64,000 nucleotides of DNA from Phreatobacter oligotrophus. Its GTDB lineage: Bacteria > Pseudomonadota > Alphaproteobacteria > Rhizobiales > Phreatobacteraceae. The position numbers and the translations under genes are program-made. Location of the stretch: contig NZ_PZZL01000004.1 of NCBI RefSeq assembly GCF_003046185.1, positions 1 through 64,000 on the forward strand, in the 5' to 3' direction. Positions 16,130-27,472 of this stretch are shown piece by piece; the stretch's first letter is position 1; each line of letters opens with the position of its first letter. Below the pieces are notes generated by a model that searched no databases, was not told the origin of the DNA, and saw nothing but the letters and a program-made list of their open reading frames with translations.

Positions 16130-17404
16130 TTAACCAAGCATCGCCAAGGCGATGAAGGTCGCCGCGCCGGCCGCGAGCGCGAGGCCCGAGACCCCGGCGA
16201 AGATCGCCCCGAAACGTCCCGACCCCAGCGCCAGTCCGTAAGCCGCCTTGGCCAGGGTGTTGGCCGCGACGGCGATCAGCATGGCGCGGGCGGCGGCCTC
16301 GACGGTCAGGCCATGGCCGGCAAGCCCCGCCGCGGTGATCACCGGCGCGTCCACGTCGGCAAGGCCGGAGAGGGCGGAGACCGCGAAGACGCCCGCATCG
16401 CCGAACCAGGCTGCTCCCGCGCGCGTGGCGAAGGCGATGGCGCTGAGCAGGACGGCCAGCTGGATGACCCGCCAGAGATCGAAAGGATTGGTGGCGGCGG
16501 CCTCGGCATGGTCGCCGGTGTCCCGGCGCGCCAGGATGAGCGCGGCTCCTGCGGCGACCAGCGCACCGGCGCCAAGGGCCGGGCCCACCAGCGGCAGGGC
16601 CGCTGGCGCCAGTGTCGCGATGATCAGGCCGGTCCGGACATACGAGACGACACCGGCCGCCAGCGCTCCGGCCGCGAGGCGCGGCGCATCTCCGCCTTCG
16701 GCGGCGTGGCGGGCATTGGTGATGGTCGCAGCCGTCGAGGAGAGAAGCCCGCCGACCGCTCCGGCCACGAGCTCGCCGTGCCGTTCGCCGAGCAGCTTCA
16801 CCGCGACATAGCCCACGAAGGAGATGGCCGCGAGCAGGATGGCGAGCGTCCAGATCCGCGCCGGCGAGACCCCGCCGAAGGGGCCGATGGGGTCATTCGG
16901 CACGAGCGGCAGGATGACGAAGGTCATGGCCAGCAGCACGATGGCCGCCCGCAGTTCCGCGAAGGTGAGCGCCTCGACGAAGCGGTGAAGCCCCTCCCGG
17001 GCCGCCAGGATGCAGACGAGGATGACGCCGCCCGCCCCGGCGATCCGGAGATCACCGATCACGGCCAAGGCGCCGAGTGCGAAGGGGACCATCGCCGCGG
17101 CGACCGAGGTGACGGAGAAGCGTCCCTCGGCGACCTGTTCGCGATACTGGAACAGGCCGAACACCGCGGAGAGGCCAAGGAACATGGCGGCGAGGAGCAA
17201 TCCGCGCAGGCCCTGCGCGCCCAGCGCCTGGTCCAGCGCGGCCGACAGCCCGCCAAGTCCGCCGATCAGCGTGAAGGTGCGCAGTCCCGCCGTGCGCTGG
17301 CCATCGCTCTCGTCGCGGTCGCGCCAGTGCCGCTCGGCGCCGACCAGCGCCCCGATGGCGATGGCAATGCCGAGACGCTGCGCCAATTCGAGGTCTGTCA
17401 TCAT
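16130..17404 (-). CDS. MgtC/SapB and DUF4010 domain membrane protein
   Basis: A 424-residue polytopic inner-membrane protein. The first about 130 residues are an MgtC/SapB-like domain, recognisable by RLGIAIAIGALVGAERHWR and GLRTFTLIGGLGGL. The remainder is the DUF4010 domain with about eight further helices. MgtC proteins are linked to magnesium limitation and acid adaptation, but the MgtC-DUF4010 fusion has no established substrate. The minus-strand gene lies 43 bp downstream of uvrA and may be cotranscribed with it. The protein starts with two Met codons (17404 and 17401); either could be used. Confidence 0.83.
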   Translation of the reverse strand: MMTDLELAQRLGIAIAIGALVGAERHWRDRDESDGQRTAGLRTFTLIGGLGGLSAALDQALGAQGLRGLLLAAMFLGLSAVFGLFQYREQVAEGRFSVTSVAAAMVPFALGALAVIGDLRIAGAGGVILVCILAAREGLHRFVEALTFAELRAAIVLLAMTFVILPLVPNDPIGPFGGVSPARIWTLAILLAAISFVGYVAVKLLGERHGELVAGAVGGLLSSTAATITNARHAAEGGDAPRLAAGALAAGVVSYVRTGLIIATLAPAALPLVGPALGAGALVAAGAALILARRDTGDHAEAAATNPFDLWRVIQLAVLLSAIAFATRAGAAWFGDAGVFAVSALSGLADVDAPVITAAGLAGHGLTVEAAARAMLIAVAANTLAKAAYGLALGSGRFGAIFAGVSGLALAAGAATFIALAMLG

Positions 17405-17447
17405 GGGTCCTGGCGACGGGACGCGTGACGTCCCGCCGGGGATCCTA

Positions 17448-20369
<2,922 letters not shown>

Positions 20370-20580
20370 CGCAACGGGCTCACGGGCGGCGGCAGGCGCG
20401 CGGGAAAGGGTGACGCTTAAACGGGACGGCGGCAGGGGCATGGCAGCAGGATGCCGGCCGCTCCCTCCGTCCAAAGGTAGAAACGCTCGAAGTGGAAAAC
20501 CAGACCTGTGCCGTCACGGGATGTGTGCCGTGCACCAGAATCGTCGCGTTGGGGACCTCGGGTGCGGAACCTGACGGACC

Positions 20581-20609
20581 TTGCGGGCAAAGACAAGAAC
20601 AAATATAGA
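20581..20609 (+). promoter_or_regulatory. Putative ssb promoter
   Basis: TTGCGG (20581-20586), a 17 bp spacer and TATAGA (20604-20609) form a good sigma-70-type promoter facing ssb. The LexA box overlaps its -10, so repression by LexA would be direct. Confidence 0.5.
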
Positions 20610-20611
20610 AC
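20597..20611. promoter_or_regulatory. LexA (SOS) box of the alphaproteobacterial type
   Basis: GAAC-AAATATA-GAAC is the reverse complement of the direct-repeat operator GTTC-N7-GTTC used by alphaproteobacterial LexA. It is an exact match and lies between two genes that are SOS-induced in many bacteria, uvrA and ssb. It covers the -10 of the ssb promoter. Confidence 0.82.
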
Positions 20612-20766
20612 GAATGACCGCTGGCCGATCACGGAGCGGGTGGTTGGGGATATCCGAGGGTTTTCCGTCGGGACGCGGTGACGCATCGCGCCGAACGTGG
20701 GAAGCCTCGCACCTCGTGAGCGCAAGGCGCCCCGGGCCTCAGGCCGCGGGGAAAGGGAGAGCGACG

Positions 20767-21303
20767 ATGGCAGGCAGCGTCAACAAGGTCATCCTGATCG
20801 GCAATCTGGGGCGCGACCCCGAGGTTCGTCGCCTCAACAACGGCGAGCAGGTCTGCAACCTGCGCCTCGCCACCACCGAAACCTGGCGGGACAAGGCCTC
20901 CGGCGAGCGCAAGGAGCGCACCGAGTGGCACCAGGTGGTGATCTTCAACGAGAACCTGGTCCGCGTCGCCGAGCAGTACCTGAAGAAGGGCTCGAAGGTC
21001 TATGTCGAGGGCCAGCTTCAGACGCGCAAATGGACCGACCAGTCCGGCGTCGAGAAATATTCGACCGAGGTTGTCCTGCAGCGCTATCGCGGCGAGATGA
21101 CCCTGCTCGACGGCCGCGGTGGCGGCGGGGGCGGCGGCGACTATGCCGACGAGGGCTTTGGCGCCTCGGGCGGCGGTTTCGGCGGCGGCCAGGTCGAGGG
21201 CCGCGGCTCCATGGGTGGCTCCGGGGGGCGACAGGAAGCGCCGCGGCGGTCCGCTGCGCCTGCGGGCGGCCGCCGCATGGACGATGACGAGATCCCGTTC
21301 TGA
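20767..21303 (+). CDS. ssb: Single-stranded DNA-binding protein
   Basis: Protects single-stranded DNA and recruits repair and replication proteins. The 178-residue product has the OB fold in the first about 110 residues ([40 protein letters not shown]). A Gly-rich linker follows, ending in the acidic tip DDDEIPF, which is the docking peptide for partners such as RecG and UvrD-like helicases. ATG 20767 follows a GGGAGAGCG ribosome-binding site. The LexA box upstream predicts induction by DNA damage. Confidence 0.97.
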   Translation: MAGSVNKVILIGNLGRDPEVRRLNNGEQVCNLRLATTETWRDKASGERKERTEWHQVVIFNENLVRVAEQYLKKGSKVYVEGQLQTRKWTDQSGVEKYSTEVVLQRYRGEMTLLDGRGGGGGGGDYADEGFGASGGGFGGGQVEGRGSMGGSGGRQEAPRRSAAPAGGRRMDDDEIPF

Positions 21304-21314
21304 CGCCTGCCGCG

Positions 21315-21827
21315 ATGAGCGATGTGCCGGTGACGGTCGCCCTGAGGCGGGCGACCGCCGACGATCTCGGCTTCGTCATGGCCACCGAGCGCCTGCCGGA
21401 GCATGAGAGCTTCATCGGTCGCTGGAGCGCCGATCGCCATGGCGCCGCCATGGCCTCCGAGGATTTCGCCTATCTGATCGCGCTGGCGGAGGGCGAGCCG
21501 GTCGGCTTCGCCATCCTGCGCGACCTGACCGATCCCCACGGCAATGTCGGGCTTCAGCGCATCGCCATGGTCGCGCCGGGCAGGGGGCTCGGGCGGGTCT
21601 TCCTGGCGTCCCTGCTCGACTGGGTCTTTCGGGAAACGGCCTGCCATCGCCTCTGCCTCGAGGTCTTCACCGCCAACACCCGTGCCCGCCATGTCTATGC
21701 GAGCCTCGGCTTCGTCGAGGAGGGCATTCTGCGCGAGGTCGTGCGCCGGGCGGATGGGACGCGCGTTGACCAGGCGCTGATGTCGATCCTCAGGCCGGAA
21801 TGGCTGGCGCTGCGTTCGGCGGACTAG
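21315..21827 (+). CDS. GNAT family N-acetyltransferase
   Basis: A 170-residue GNAT-fold protein. The acetyl-CoA pyrophosphate loop appears as APGRGLGRVFLASLLDW (family consensus Q/R-x-x-G-x-G/A), and the C-terminal motif B region is NTRARHVYASLGFVEEG. It resembles acetyltransferases of the RimJ/RimL type, which act on protein N-termini or small amines, but the substrate is not predictable. It begins 11 bp after ssb, so it may be cotranscribed. Its stop overlaps the end of the convergent membrane-protein gene. Confidence 0.8.
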   Translation: MSDVPVTVALRRATADDLGFVMATERLPEHESFIGRWSADRHGAAMASEDFAYLIALAEGEPVGFAILRDLTDPHGNVGLQRIAMVAPGRGLGRVFLASLLDWVFRETACHRLCLEVFTANTRARHVYASLGFVEEGILREVVRRADGTRVDQALMSILRPEWLALRSAD

Positions 21828-22201
21828 CGCACGGCAAGGAAGCAGAGCGCCCCGACGGCGAGGAAGACCGGCCAGGCGATGTGACGGCCGCGGCTGAGGG
21901 CGAGGATCGCAACCCCGTGGAGCACGAAGGTGACGCCGATCCCGATGATCGCGATCCGGCCGGCTTCACCCTGCGGGGCCAGGGCAAGCGCCGCCAGAAC
22001 CACAGCCATCCCGGTCCAGGCGAGCGAGGTGATGTGCCAGGCGTGGCGCAGCACCTGCCGCAGGAAGGCGCTCTTCAGAACGCCGACGCGCGGTTCGATC
22101 GCGAGCAGCGGACCGATCAGCCGCCTCTCGCCGATCCAGGAATGGACGATGCTGATCGCGACCGTGAGAACGGCGGCGGTGAGAAGGGCGACGCTGCTCA
22201 T
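21824..22201 (-). CDS. Small four-helix membrane protein under TetR control
   Basis: A 125-residue hydrophobic protein with about four membrane helices (MSSVALLTAAVLTVAISIVH, then segments around 55-70, 78-98 and 105-124). I do not recognise its family. It is divergent from a TetR regulator, and its predicted promoter (TTGACG-N17-TAGCGT on the minus strand) is flanked by two copies of the putative TetR operator. It is therefore a likely target, perhaps a small permease or stress protein. Start ATG 22201 is preferred; two further in-frame ATGs lie at 22207 and 22213. Its end overlaps the GNAT gene by 4 bp. Confidence 0.6.
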   Translation of the reverse strand: MSSVALLTAAVLTVAISIVHSWIGERRLIGPLLAIEPRVGVLKSAFLRQVLRHAWHITSLAWTGMAVVLAALALAPQGEAGRIAIIGIGVTFVLHGVAILALSRGRHIAWPVFLAVGALCFLAVR

Positions 22202-22208
22202 GACCATC

Positions 22209-22228
22209 TCCATACGGGTGCGTATGGA
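22209..22228. promoter_or_regulatory. TetR operator 1 (putative)
   Basis: TCCATAC-GGGTGC-GTATGGA is a perfect 7 bp inverted repeat with a 6 bp centre. It overlaps the expected start of transcription of the minus-strand membrane-protein gene. Its core ATAC-GGNNGC-GTAT recurs 46 bp away at operator 2. Confidence 0.6.
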
Positions 22229-22229
22229 T

Positions 22230-22274
22230 ACGCTAGGGCTGACTCTTGCCCGCGTCAATACGGCAGCGTATGGA
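22230..22274. promoter_or_regulatory. Overlapping divergent promoters of the TetR and membrane-protein genes
   Basis: Plus strand: TTGCCC (22246-22251), 17 bp, TATGGA (22269-22274), facing the TetR gene. Minus strand: TTGACG (22258-22253), 17 bp, TAGCGT (22235-22230), facing the membrane-protein gene. The two promoters interlock, so a repressor on either operator could silence both. Confidence 0.45.
22258..22271. promoter_or_regulatory. TetR operator 2 (putative)
   Basis: ATAC-GGCAGC-GTAT repeats the symmetric core of operator 1. It covers the -10 of the plus-strand promoter for the TetR gene and touches the -35 of the opposing promoter, a layout that predicts autoregulation. Confidence 0.6.
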
Positions 22275-22280
22275 ATGCGC

Positions 22281-22838
22281 ATGAAGGACAGCCTTGATCG
22301 CTCGGCCTGGGTTTCGGCGGGTCTTGCGGCCCTCGCCGACAAGGGGCTCGACTCGGTGCGCGTCGAACGGCTCGCGACCGACCTCAAGGTCACCAAGGGC
22401 AGCTTCTACTGGCACTTCCGCGATCGCGCCGACCTGCTCGCCATGATGGTCGAAGCGTGGCGGACATCCGCAACCGCCGACATCATCACCCGGGTCGAGG
22501 CCCGGGCCACCGCTCCGGCGGACCGGTTGAAGGCGCTGTTCGCCACGGTCCTGCGCGCCGACGGGCGCCTCGAAATGGCGATGCGCGACTGGGCAGCGCG
22601 CGATGCGGGCGTGGGGGCGGTGGTGGCCGAGACCGACGCACGCCGCGTCGCGTATGTCGAGGCGCTATTCGCCGCCATCGGCGTGCCGGGGGCGGAGGCC
22701 GGTGCCCGAGCCCGCTTCGCCTATCAGGCGCTGCTCGGCCATTTCCGCATGGGAGCGGGCGCGGCGGACGAGCGCGCCCGTGAAGAGCGCGCCCGCGAGG
22801 CGCTGGAGATCATCCTGCCGCTGATGAGCCGGCCGTGA
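22281..22838 (+). CDS. TetR family transcriptional regulator
   Basis: A 185-residue repressor-type protein. The N-terminal helix-turn-helix is clear: LAALADKGLDSVRVERLA followed by KVTKGSFYWHFRDRADLL, the signature of TetR recognition helices. The C-terminal ligand domain is Ala/Arg-rich and unassigned. Two symmetric operators lie directly upstream over divergent promoters. I prefer ATG 22281, because the predicted promoter -10 ends at 22274 and would put the transcript start at about this codon (a leaderless message); in-frame ATGs at 22275 and 22224 are alternatives. Likely targets are itself and the divergent membrane-protein gene. Confidence 0.85.
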   Translation: MKDSLDRSAWVSAGLAALADKGLDSVRVERLATDLKVTKGSFYWHFRDRADLLAMMVEAWRTSATADIITRVEARATAPADRLKALFATVLRADGRLEMAMRDWAARDAGVGAVVAETDARRVAYVEALFAAIGVPGAEAGARARFAYQALLGHFRMGAGAADERAREERAREALEIILPLMSRP

Positions 22839-22841
22839 CCA

Positions 22842-23315
22842 TCACACCACCCGCGGCGCCAGGATGGTCCACAGCGCCCGGCCGCCAAAGAGGCCTGCGG
22901 CAAGGCCGGTGACGGCGCCGAAGGCCATGCCGTAGGACCAGCCCGACACCGCCGCAGGCGCGATTGCGGTCATGGTGCCGTGGACAAACTTGGCGGTGAA
23001 CAGGGTCATCATCAGCACCAGGGTCAGGCTTTCCCCGCCAAGACGCACATGGCGCGGCCCCTTGGCCAGGAGCCAGCGCCCCTGCAACCAGTAGCCGACC
23101 GCGGCGCCTGCAGCATAGGCGAGTGCGTGGGCCGCCAGCGCCGCGCCCGAATGCGGCAGGGCCAGCAGGGCGGGCAGGGTGAGAAGGCCGATCGCCGGCA
23201 GCAGATAGACGATGGTCAGCGGGATGGTGCGCTCCTGCCGCGAGCGCCAGCCGACCAGGATGAGGACGGCGAGGAGCGGCCAGACCCACAGGGGTGCGGA
23301 GGTCAGGATCAGCAT
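22842..23315 (-). CDS. Membrane protein of unknown function
   Basis: A 157-residue inner-membrane protein with about five hydrophobic helices and few charged residues. I do not recognise the family with confidence; its general look is that of small DUF membrane proteins found beside TetR regulators. ATG 23315 is chosen because it opens into the first helix (MLILTSAPLWVWPLLAVLIL); the longer frame to 23381 runs into the promoter of the divergent gene. It is convergent with the TetR gene (3 bp apart) and divergent from the DUF2306 gene. Confidence 0.6.
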   Translation of the reverse strand: MLILTSAPLWVWPLLAVLILVGWRSRQERTIPLTIVYLLPAIGLLTLPALLALPHSGAALAAHALAYAAGAAVGYWLQGRWLLAKGPRHVRLGGESLTLVLMMTLFTAKFVHGTMTAIAPAAVSGWSYGMAFGAVTGLAAGLFGGRALWTILAPRVV

Positions 23316-23349
23316 GGGAAATCTCCTGGGATGAGCGATGTAAATGAAC

Positions 23350-23383
23350 TTGACATGAGAAAATGAGAATGTAAATAGCATTC
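23350..23383 (+). promoter_or_regulatory. Strong promoter with an overlapping palindrome
   Basis: TTGACA (23350-23355), a 16 bp spacer and TAAATA (23372-23377) form one of the best sigma-70-type promoters in the window, facing the DUF2306 gene. GAATG-N7-CATTC (23367-23383) lies over the -10. A direct repeat ATGTAAAT occurs at 23338-23345 and 23369-23376, 31 bp (three helical turns) apart. Together these suggest a strong promoter held down by a repressor. Confidence 0.55.
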
Positions 23384-23405
23384 ATATTGCCCACGGAGAC
23401 GGACC

Positions 23406-23801
23406 ATGACCCTCGCACCGCTGCTCGCAGCCCCCCTGGCCATTCAGCTCCATGCCATCGCCGCCCTGTCGCTAATACCACTGACCCTCGTCCAGCTGGG
23501 CCGCCGCAAGAGTGGCGTCTGGCACCGGCGCGTTGGCTGGGCCTGGGTGATCCTGATGGCGATCACCGCCGTGTCCTCGTTCTGGATCCACGGCATCCGG
23601 CTGTTCGGCCCCTTCAGCCTCATCCACATCCTGTCGGTGATCACGCTTCTAACCCTCGTCCATGCGATCCACGCCCGCCGCACCGGCAACATGCGCGGCC
23701 ATCGCCTGGGGATGCTGGGTGTGACGGCGGGCTGGGCCGGGGCAGGGCTCTTCACCCTGCTGCCCTACCGCATCATGGGACAGGTGGTCTTCGGCGGCTG
23801 A
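23406..23801 (+). CDS. DUF2306 family membrane protein
   Basis: A 131-residue protein with four membrane helices. The segment KSGVWHRRVGWAWVILMAIT followed by SFWIHGIRLFGPFSLIHILS matches the DUF2306 family, whose conserved His residues may bind a ligand or cofactor; no function is established. It has a near-consensus promoter upstream and is convergent with the MarC gene, separated from it by 2 bp. Confidence 0.72.
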   Translation: MTLAPLLAAPLAIQLHAIAALSLIPLTLVQLGRRKSGVWHRRVGWAWVILMAITAVSSFWIHGIRLFGPFSLIHILSVITLLTLVHAIHARRTGNMRGHRLGMLGVTAGWAGAGLFTLLPYRIMGQVVFGG

Positions 23802-23803
23802 AG

Positions 23804-24433
23804 TCAGCCGCGGAACACCGCCCTGATGCCATCGATGACGAACTGCACGGCCAGCGCCGCGAGGATGATGCCGAGGAGCCGCGACACCACGGCATTGCCC
23901 AGCGTCCCCAGCAGCTTGTTCATGCCCTCGGCCATGGACAGGCAGATCCAGGCGACGAAGACCACCACCGCCAGCACGCCGATCAGCGTCGCCATCATCA
24001 CCGTGCTGCCCGCGGCCTGACCGGCGAGCAGCAGGGTCGCGGTGATGGCGCCGGGGCCCGCCAGCAGCGGGATCGCCATGGGGAAGGCGGCGACGTTGAC
24101 GATGTGCTCCTTGTCGATGGCCTCCTTGGCCGTCTCGCTCTTGCGGCTGGCGCGCAGCCCGAAGACCATCTCGAAGGCGATCCAGAACACCAGGAGGCCG
24201 CCGGCGATCCGGAAGGCCGGCAGGGAAATGCCGAGCATCCGCAGGAGCCAGTCGCCGAAGAAAGCGCAGGCGGCAAGGATCAGGAAGGCGATCAGGCAGG
24301 CGCGCCAGGCGACCTGCTGGCGCTGCGCGGCGGAGAAGCCCTGGGTGACCGCCAGGAAGATCGGCACAAGCGCGATCGGCTCGACGATCACGAACATGGT
24401 GACGAGGGCGCCGGTGAGGAATTCGAGCGTCAT
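23804..24433 (-). CDS. MarC family integral membrane protein
   Basis: A 209-residue protein with six membrane helices of the MarC (UPF0056) family. The N-terminus reads FLTGALVTMFVIVEPIALVP, a variant of the conserved F-x-x-DPIG segment, and the central FPMAIPLLAGPGAITATLLL is diagnostic. The name derives from the multiple-antibiotic-resistance locus, but the family is not shown to export antibiotics and its substrate is unknown. Start ATG 24433 opens into the first helix. Confidence 0.88.
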   Translation of the reverse strand: MTLEFLTGALVTMFVIVEPIALVPIFLAVTQGFSAAQRQQVAWRACLIAFLILAACAFFGDWLLRMLGISLPAFRIAGGLLVFWIAFEMVFGLRASRKSETAKEAIDKEHIVNVAAFPMAIPLLAGPGAITATLLLAGQAAGSTVMMATLIGVLAVVVFVAWICLSMAEGMNKLLGTLGNAVVSRLLGIILAALAVQFVIDGIRAVFRG

Positions 24434-24611
24434 CGGGACCCTGTTCTGCCGCTGTTTCCGGGAGATTGTGACCCCGCGAGACCCGCGTCGTCCACAGGGC
24501 TGACAGGAACCTTTCCAACCCATTGAAAACAGGGCGCTATCTGGTGCCCTGAAATCGCCGCCGGGGTTGGTTATCCCGAGCGGAATCGGATAGAAGGTCC
24601 GGGTCCCGCGG

Positions 24612-27401
24612 ATGGCCTCCATCCGCCCCATCGGAAGAGTTCTCTTGGCCGAAGACGACGACAAGACGCCGGCGGGCGCCACGCCCACCGACCCGACCGA
24701 AATTCGCCCCGTCTCGATCACGGACGAGATGCGGCGGTCCTATCTTGACTATGCGATGAGCGTCATCGTCAGCCGTGCGCTGCCCGATGCCCGCGACGGC
24801 CTGAAGCCGGTCCACCGCCGCATCCTCTACTCGATGCACGAGAACGGCTACGAGTGGAACAAGCCCTATCGCAAGTCGGCCCGCGTCGTCGGCGACGTCA
24901 TCGGTAAGTACCATCCGCACGGCGACCAGTCGGTCTACGACGCCCTCGTCCGCATGGCGCAGGACTTCTCCATGCGCGTCGAGCTCATCGACGGGCAGGG
25001 CAATTTCGGCTCGGTCGACGGCGATCCTCCGGCGGCCATGCGTTACACCGAGGTGCGCCTCGAGAAGATCGCCGGCGAGCTGGTCTCCGACCTCGACAAG
25101 CAGACGGTCGATTTCCAGGACAACTACGACAATTCCGAGCGCGAGCCGAAGGTTCTCCCGGCCAAGTTCCCCAACTTGCTGGTGAATGGCGGCGGCGGCA
25201 TCGCCGTCGGCATGGCCACGAACATCCCGCCGCACAATCTCGGCGAGATCATCGATGCCTGCATCGCCACGATCGAGAAGCCCGAGATCGAGATCGAGGA
25301 GCTGATGGACTATGTGCCGGGGCCGGATTTTCCGACCGCCGGCCTCATCCTCGGCCGCGCCGGCATCCGCCAGGCCTATCTCACCGGCCGTGGTTCGGTG
25401 GTCATGCGCGCCCGCACCTCGATCGAGACGCTGCGCAAGGAGCGCGAGGCGATCATCGTCACCGAGATCCCGTATCAGGTGAACAAGGCGCAGATGCTGG
25501 AGCGCCTCGCCGAACTGGTGCGCGAGAAGAAGGTCGAGGGCATCTCCGAATTCCGCGACGAGAGCGACCGCGAGGGCATGCGCGTCGTCATCGAGCTGAA
25601 GCGCGACGCCGTCGCCGACGTGGTGCTCAACCAGCTCTTCCGCTTCACTGCCCTGCAGCAGAGCTTCGGCTGCAATTTCGTGGCGCTGAACGGCGGCCGT
25701 CCCGAGGTGATGAACCTCAAGGACCTGCTCGTCACCTTCATCGCCTTCCGCGAGGAGGTCGTCTCCCGCCGCACCAAGTTCCTGCTCGGCAAGGCGCGCG
25801 ACCGCGCCCATGTCCTGTGCGGCCTTGCCATAGCCGTGGCGAATATCGACGAGATGATCCGCATCATCCGGACATCCGCCGACCCGGCCTCCGCCCGCGA
25901 GGCCCTCATGGGCCGCGACTGGGACGCCCGCGACATTGCCTCGCTGATCCAGCTGGTCGATGATCCGCGCCATCCCATCAACGCCGATGGCACCTACCGC
26001 CTGTCGGAGACGCAGGCCCGCGCCATCCTCGACCTGCCGCTGCGCCGCCTCACCGCCCTCGGCCGCGACGAGATTGGCGACGAGCTGAAGACGCTGGCCG
26101 ACGAGATCACCGATTATCTCGACATCCTGCGCTCGCGCGCCCGCATCCTCGAGATCATCACCAACGAGCTGAAGTCGGTGCGCGACGAGTTCGCCACGCC
26201 CCGGCGCACCGAGATCGTCGACGGCATCGGTGAGTTCGACGATGAGGATCTGATCGCCCGCGAGGACATGGTCGTCACCGTCTCCCATGCCGGCTACGTC
26301 AAGCGCGTGCCGCTCTCGACCTACCGGGCGCAGCGCCGCGGCGGCAAGGGCCGCTCCGGCATGCAGACGAAGGACGAGGATTTCGTCACCCGCCTCTTCG
26401 TCGCCAACACCCACACGCCGATCCTGTTCTTCTCCTCGAAGGGCCAGGTCTACAAGATGAAGGTCTGGCGCCTGCCGCTGGCCGCGCCCCAGGCGCGCGG
26501 CAAGGCCTTCGTCAACATCCTCCCGCTGGAGCCGGACGAGCGCATCACCACCGTGCTGCCGCTGCCTGAGGACGAGGCCACCTGGGGCGAGCTCGACGCC
26601 ATGTTCGCGACCACCCGTGGCACGGTCCGGCGCAACAAGCTGTCGGACTTCGTGCAGGTCAATCGCGGCGGCAAGATCGCCATGAAGCTCGACGAGGGCG
26701 AGGGCATTGTCGACGTCGCGGTCTGCACCGAGGCGGACGACGTGCTGCTGACCACCGCGCTCGGCCAATGCATCCGCTTCGCCGTGCCGGAGGTGCGCGT
26801 CTTCAAGGGCCGCGACTCCATGGGCGTGCGCGGCATCACGCTCGCCGAGGACGATCGCATCATCTCCATGGCGATCCTGCGCCACTTCGAGGCGAACTCG
26901 GAGGAGCGCTCGGCCTATCTCAAGATGCGCCGCGCCATTGCGGGCGAGGCGGCCGGCTCGGAAGCGGCCGACGAGGAGGAGAGCAACGGCTCCGGCGAAC
27001 TCGCCGCCGATCGCTATGCCGCGATGTCGGCGGCCGAGCAGGTCGTGCTCACCATCTCCGAGAACGGCTACGGCAAGCGCACCTCGTCCTTCGAGTACCG
27101 GATCACCGGGCGCGGCGGCAAAGGCATCGTCGCCATGGCGGTGAACGAGCGCAACGGCCGGCTGGTGGCATCCTTCCCCGTGGAGGAGCGCGACCAGATC
27201 ATGCTGGTGACCGATGGCGGCCAGCTCATCCGCTGCCCCGTCTCCGGTATCCGGGTCGCCGGCCGCGGCACCCAGGGCGTCATCGTCTTCGATACCCACG
27301 AGACCGAGAAGGTGGTCTCCGTCGAGCACATCTCCGACGAGGGTGACGAGGAGGAGGGTGACGGACCCGAGGCCGAGGGCGGTGAGGCCACCGAGGGCTG
27401 A
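24612..27401 (+). CDS. gyrA: DNA gyrase subunit A
   Basis: Type II topoisomerase subunit that cuts and rejoins DNA to introduce negative supercoils. The 929-residue protein has the catalytic Tyr in [10 protein letters not shown] (Tyr145), and the GyrA box QRRGGKG at about 574-580, which separates it from ParC. It ends in a long acidic tail. The quinolone-resistance region reads GDQSVYDAL: Gln106 takes the place of E. coli Ser83, while Asp110 (E. coli Asp87) is kept. The ATG at 24612 lacks a clear ribosome-binding site. TTG 24645 has GGAAGAG six bases upstream and could be the real start, shortening the protein by 11 residues. A terminator follows. Confidence 0.97.
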   Translation: MASIRPIGRVLLAEDDDKTPAGATPTDPTEIRPVSITDEMRRSYLDYAMSVIVSRALPDARDGLKPVHRRILYSMHENGYEWNKPYRKSARVVGDVIGKYHPHGDQSVYDALVRMAQDFSMRVELIDGQGNFGSVDGDPPAAMRYTEVRLEKIAGELVSDLDKQTVDFQDNYDNSEREPKVLPAKFPNLLVNGGGGIAVGMATNIPPHNLGEIIDACIATIEKPEIEIEELMDYVPGPDFPTAGLILGRAGIRQAYLTGRGSVVMRARTSIETLRKEREAIIVTEIPYQVNKAQMLERLAELVREKKVEGISEFRDESDREGMRVVIELKRDAVADVVLNQLFRFTALQQSFGCNFVALNGGRPEVMNLKDLLVTFIAFREEVVSRRTKFLLGKARDRAHVLCGLAIAVANIDEMIRIIRTSADPASAREALMGRDWDARDIASLIQLVDDPRHPINADGTYRLSETQARAILDLPLRRLTALGRDEIGDELKTLADEITDYLDILRSRARILEIITNELKSVRDEFATPRRTEIVDGIGEFDDEDLIAREDMVVTVSHAGYVKRVPLSTYRAQRRGGKGRSGMQTKDEDFVTRLFVANTHTPILFFSSKGQVYKMKVWRLPLAAPQARGKAFVNILPLEPDERITTVLPLPEDEATWGELDAMFATTRGTVRRNKLSDFVQVNRGGKIAMKLDEGEGIVDVAVCTEADDVLLTTALGQCIRFAVPEVRVFKGRDSMGVRGITLAEDDRIISMAILRHFEANSEERSAYLKMRRAIAGEAAGSEAADEEESNGSGELAADRYAAMSAAEQVVLTISENGYGKRTSSFEYRITGRGGKGIVAMAVNERNGRLVASFPVEERDQIMLVTDGGQLIRCPVSGIRVAGRGTQGVIVFDTHETEKVVSVEHISDEGDEEEGDGPEAEGGEATEG

Positions 27402-27430
27402 GCTCGGTCTTCCGACCCGAAACGCTTTTG

Positions 27431-27462
27431 ATCGCCCGGCCCCGTGCCGGGCGATTGCGTTT
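27431..27462 (+). terminator. Terminator after gyrA, probably bidirectional
   Basis: ATCGCCCGGC/GCCGGGCGAT is a 10 bp perfect stem with loop CCCGT, followed by TGCGTTT on the plus strand. On the minus strand it is followed by CAAAAG-type sequence, so it serves gyrA better than the convergent peptidase gene. Confidence 0.75.
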
Positions 27463-27472
27463 GGTCAGGCGG

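Larger units (their letters stand above)
20370..20766. other. 397 bp divergent regulatory region between uvrA and ssb
   Basis: No coding sequence is supported here. The region contains the ssb promoter and a LexA box near 20581-20611. The remaining sequence between 20370 and 20580 probably holds the uvrA leader; I see no strong -10/-35 pair for uvrA. Confidence 0.6.

Noticed and set aside
16120-16134. TTAA-N6-TTAAC, resembling a CtrA site
   Set aside because: The CtrA box needs a 7 bp spacer, and the site overlaps the stop codon of the MgtC/DUF4010 gene instead of a promoter.
24443-24457. GTTC-N7-GTTT upstream of the MarC gene, close to a LexA box
   Set aside because: One mismatch in the second half-site, and MarC is not a repair gene; such near matches are expected by chance.
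24537-27329. A 930-codon minus-strand open frame across gyrA
   Set aside because: Low-complexity antisense translation opposite an unambiguous gyrA.
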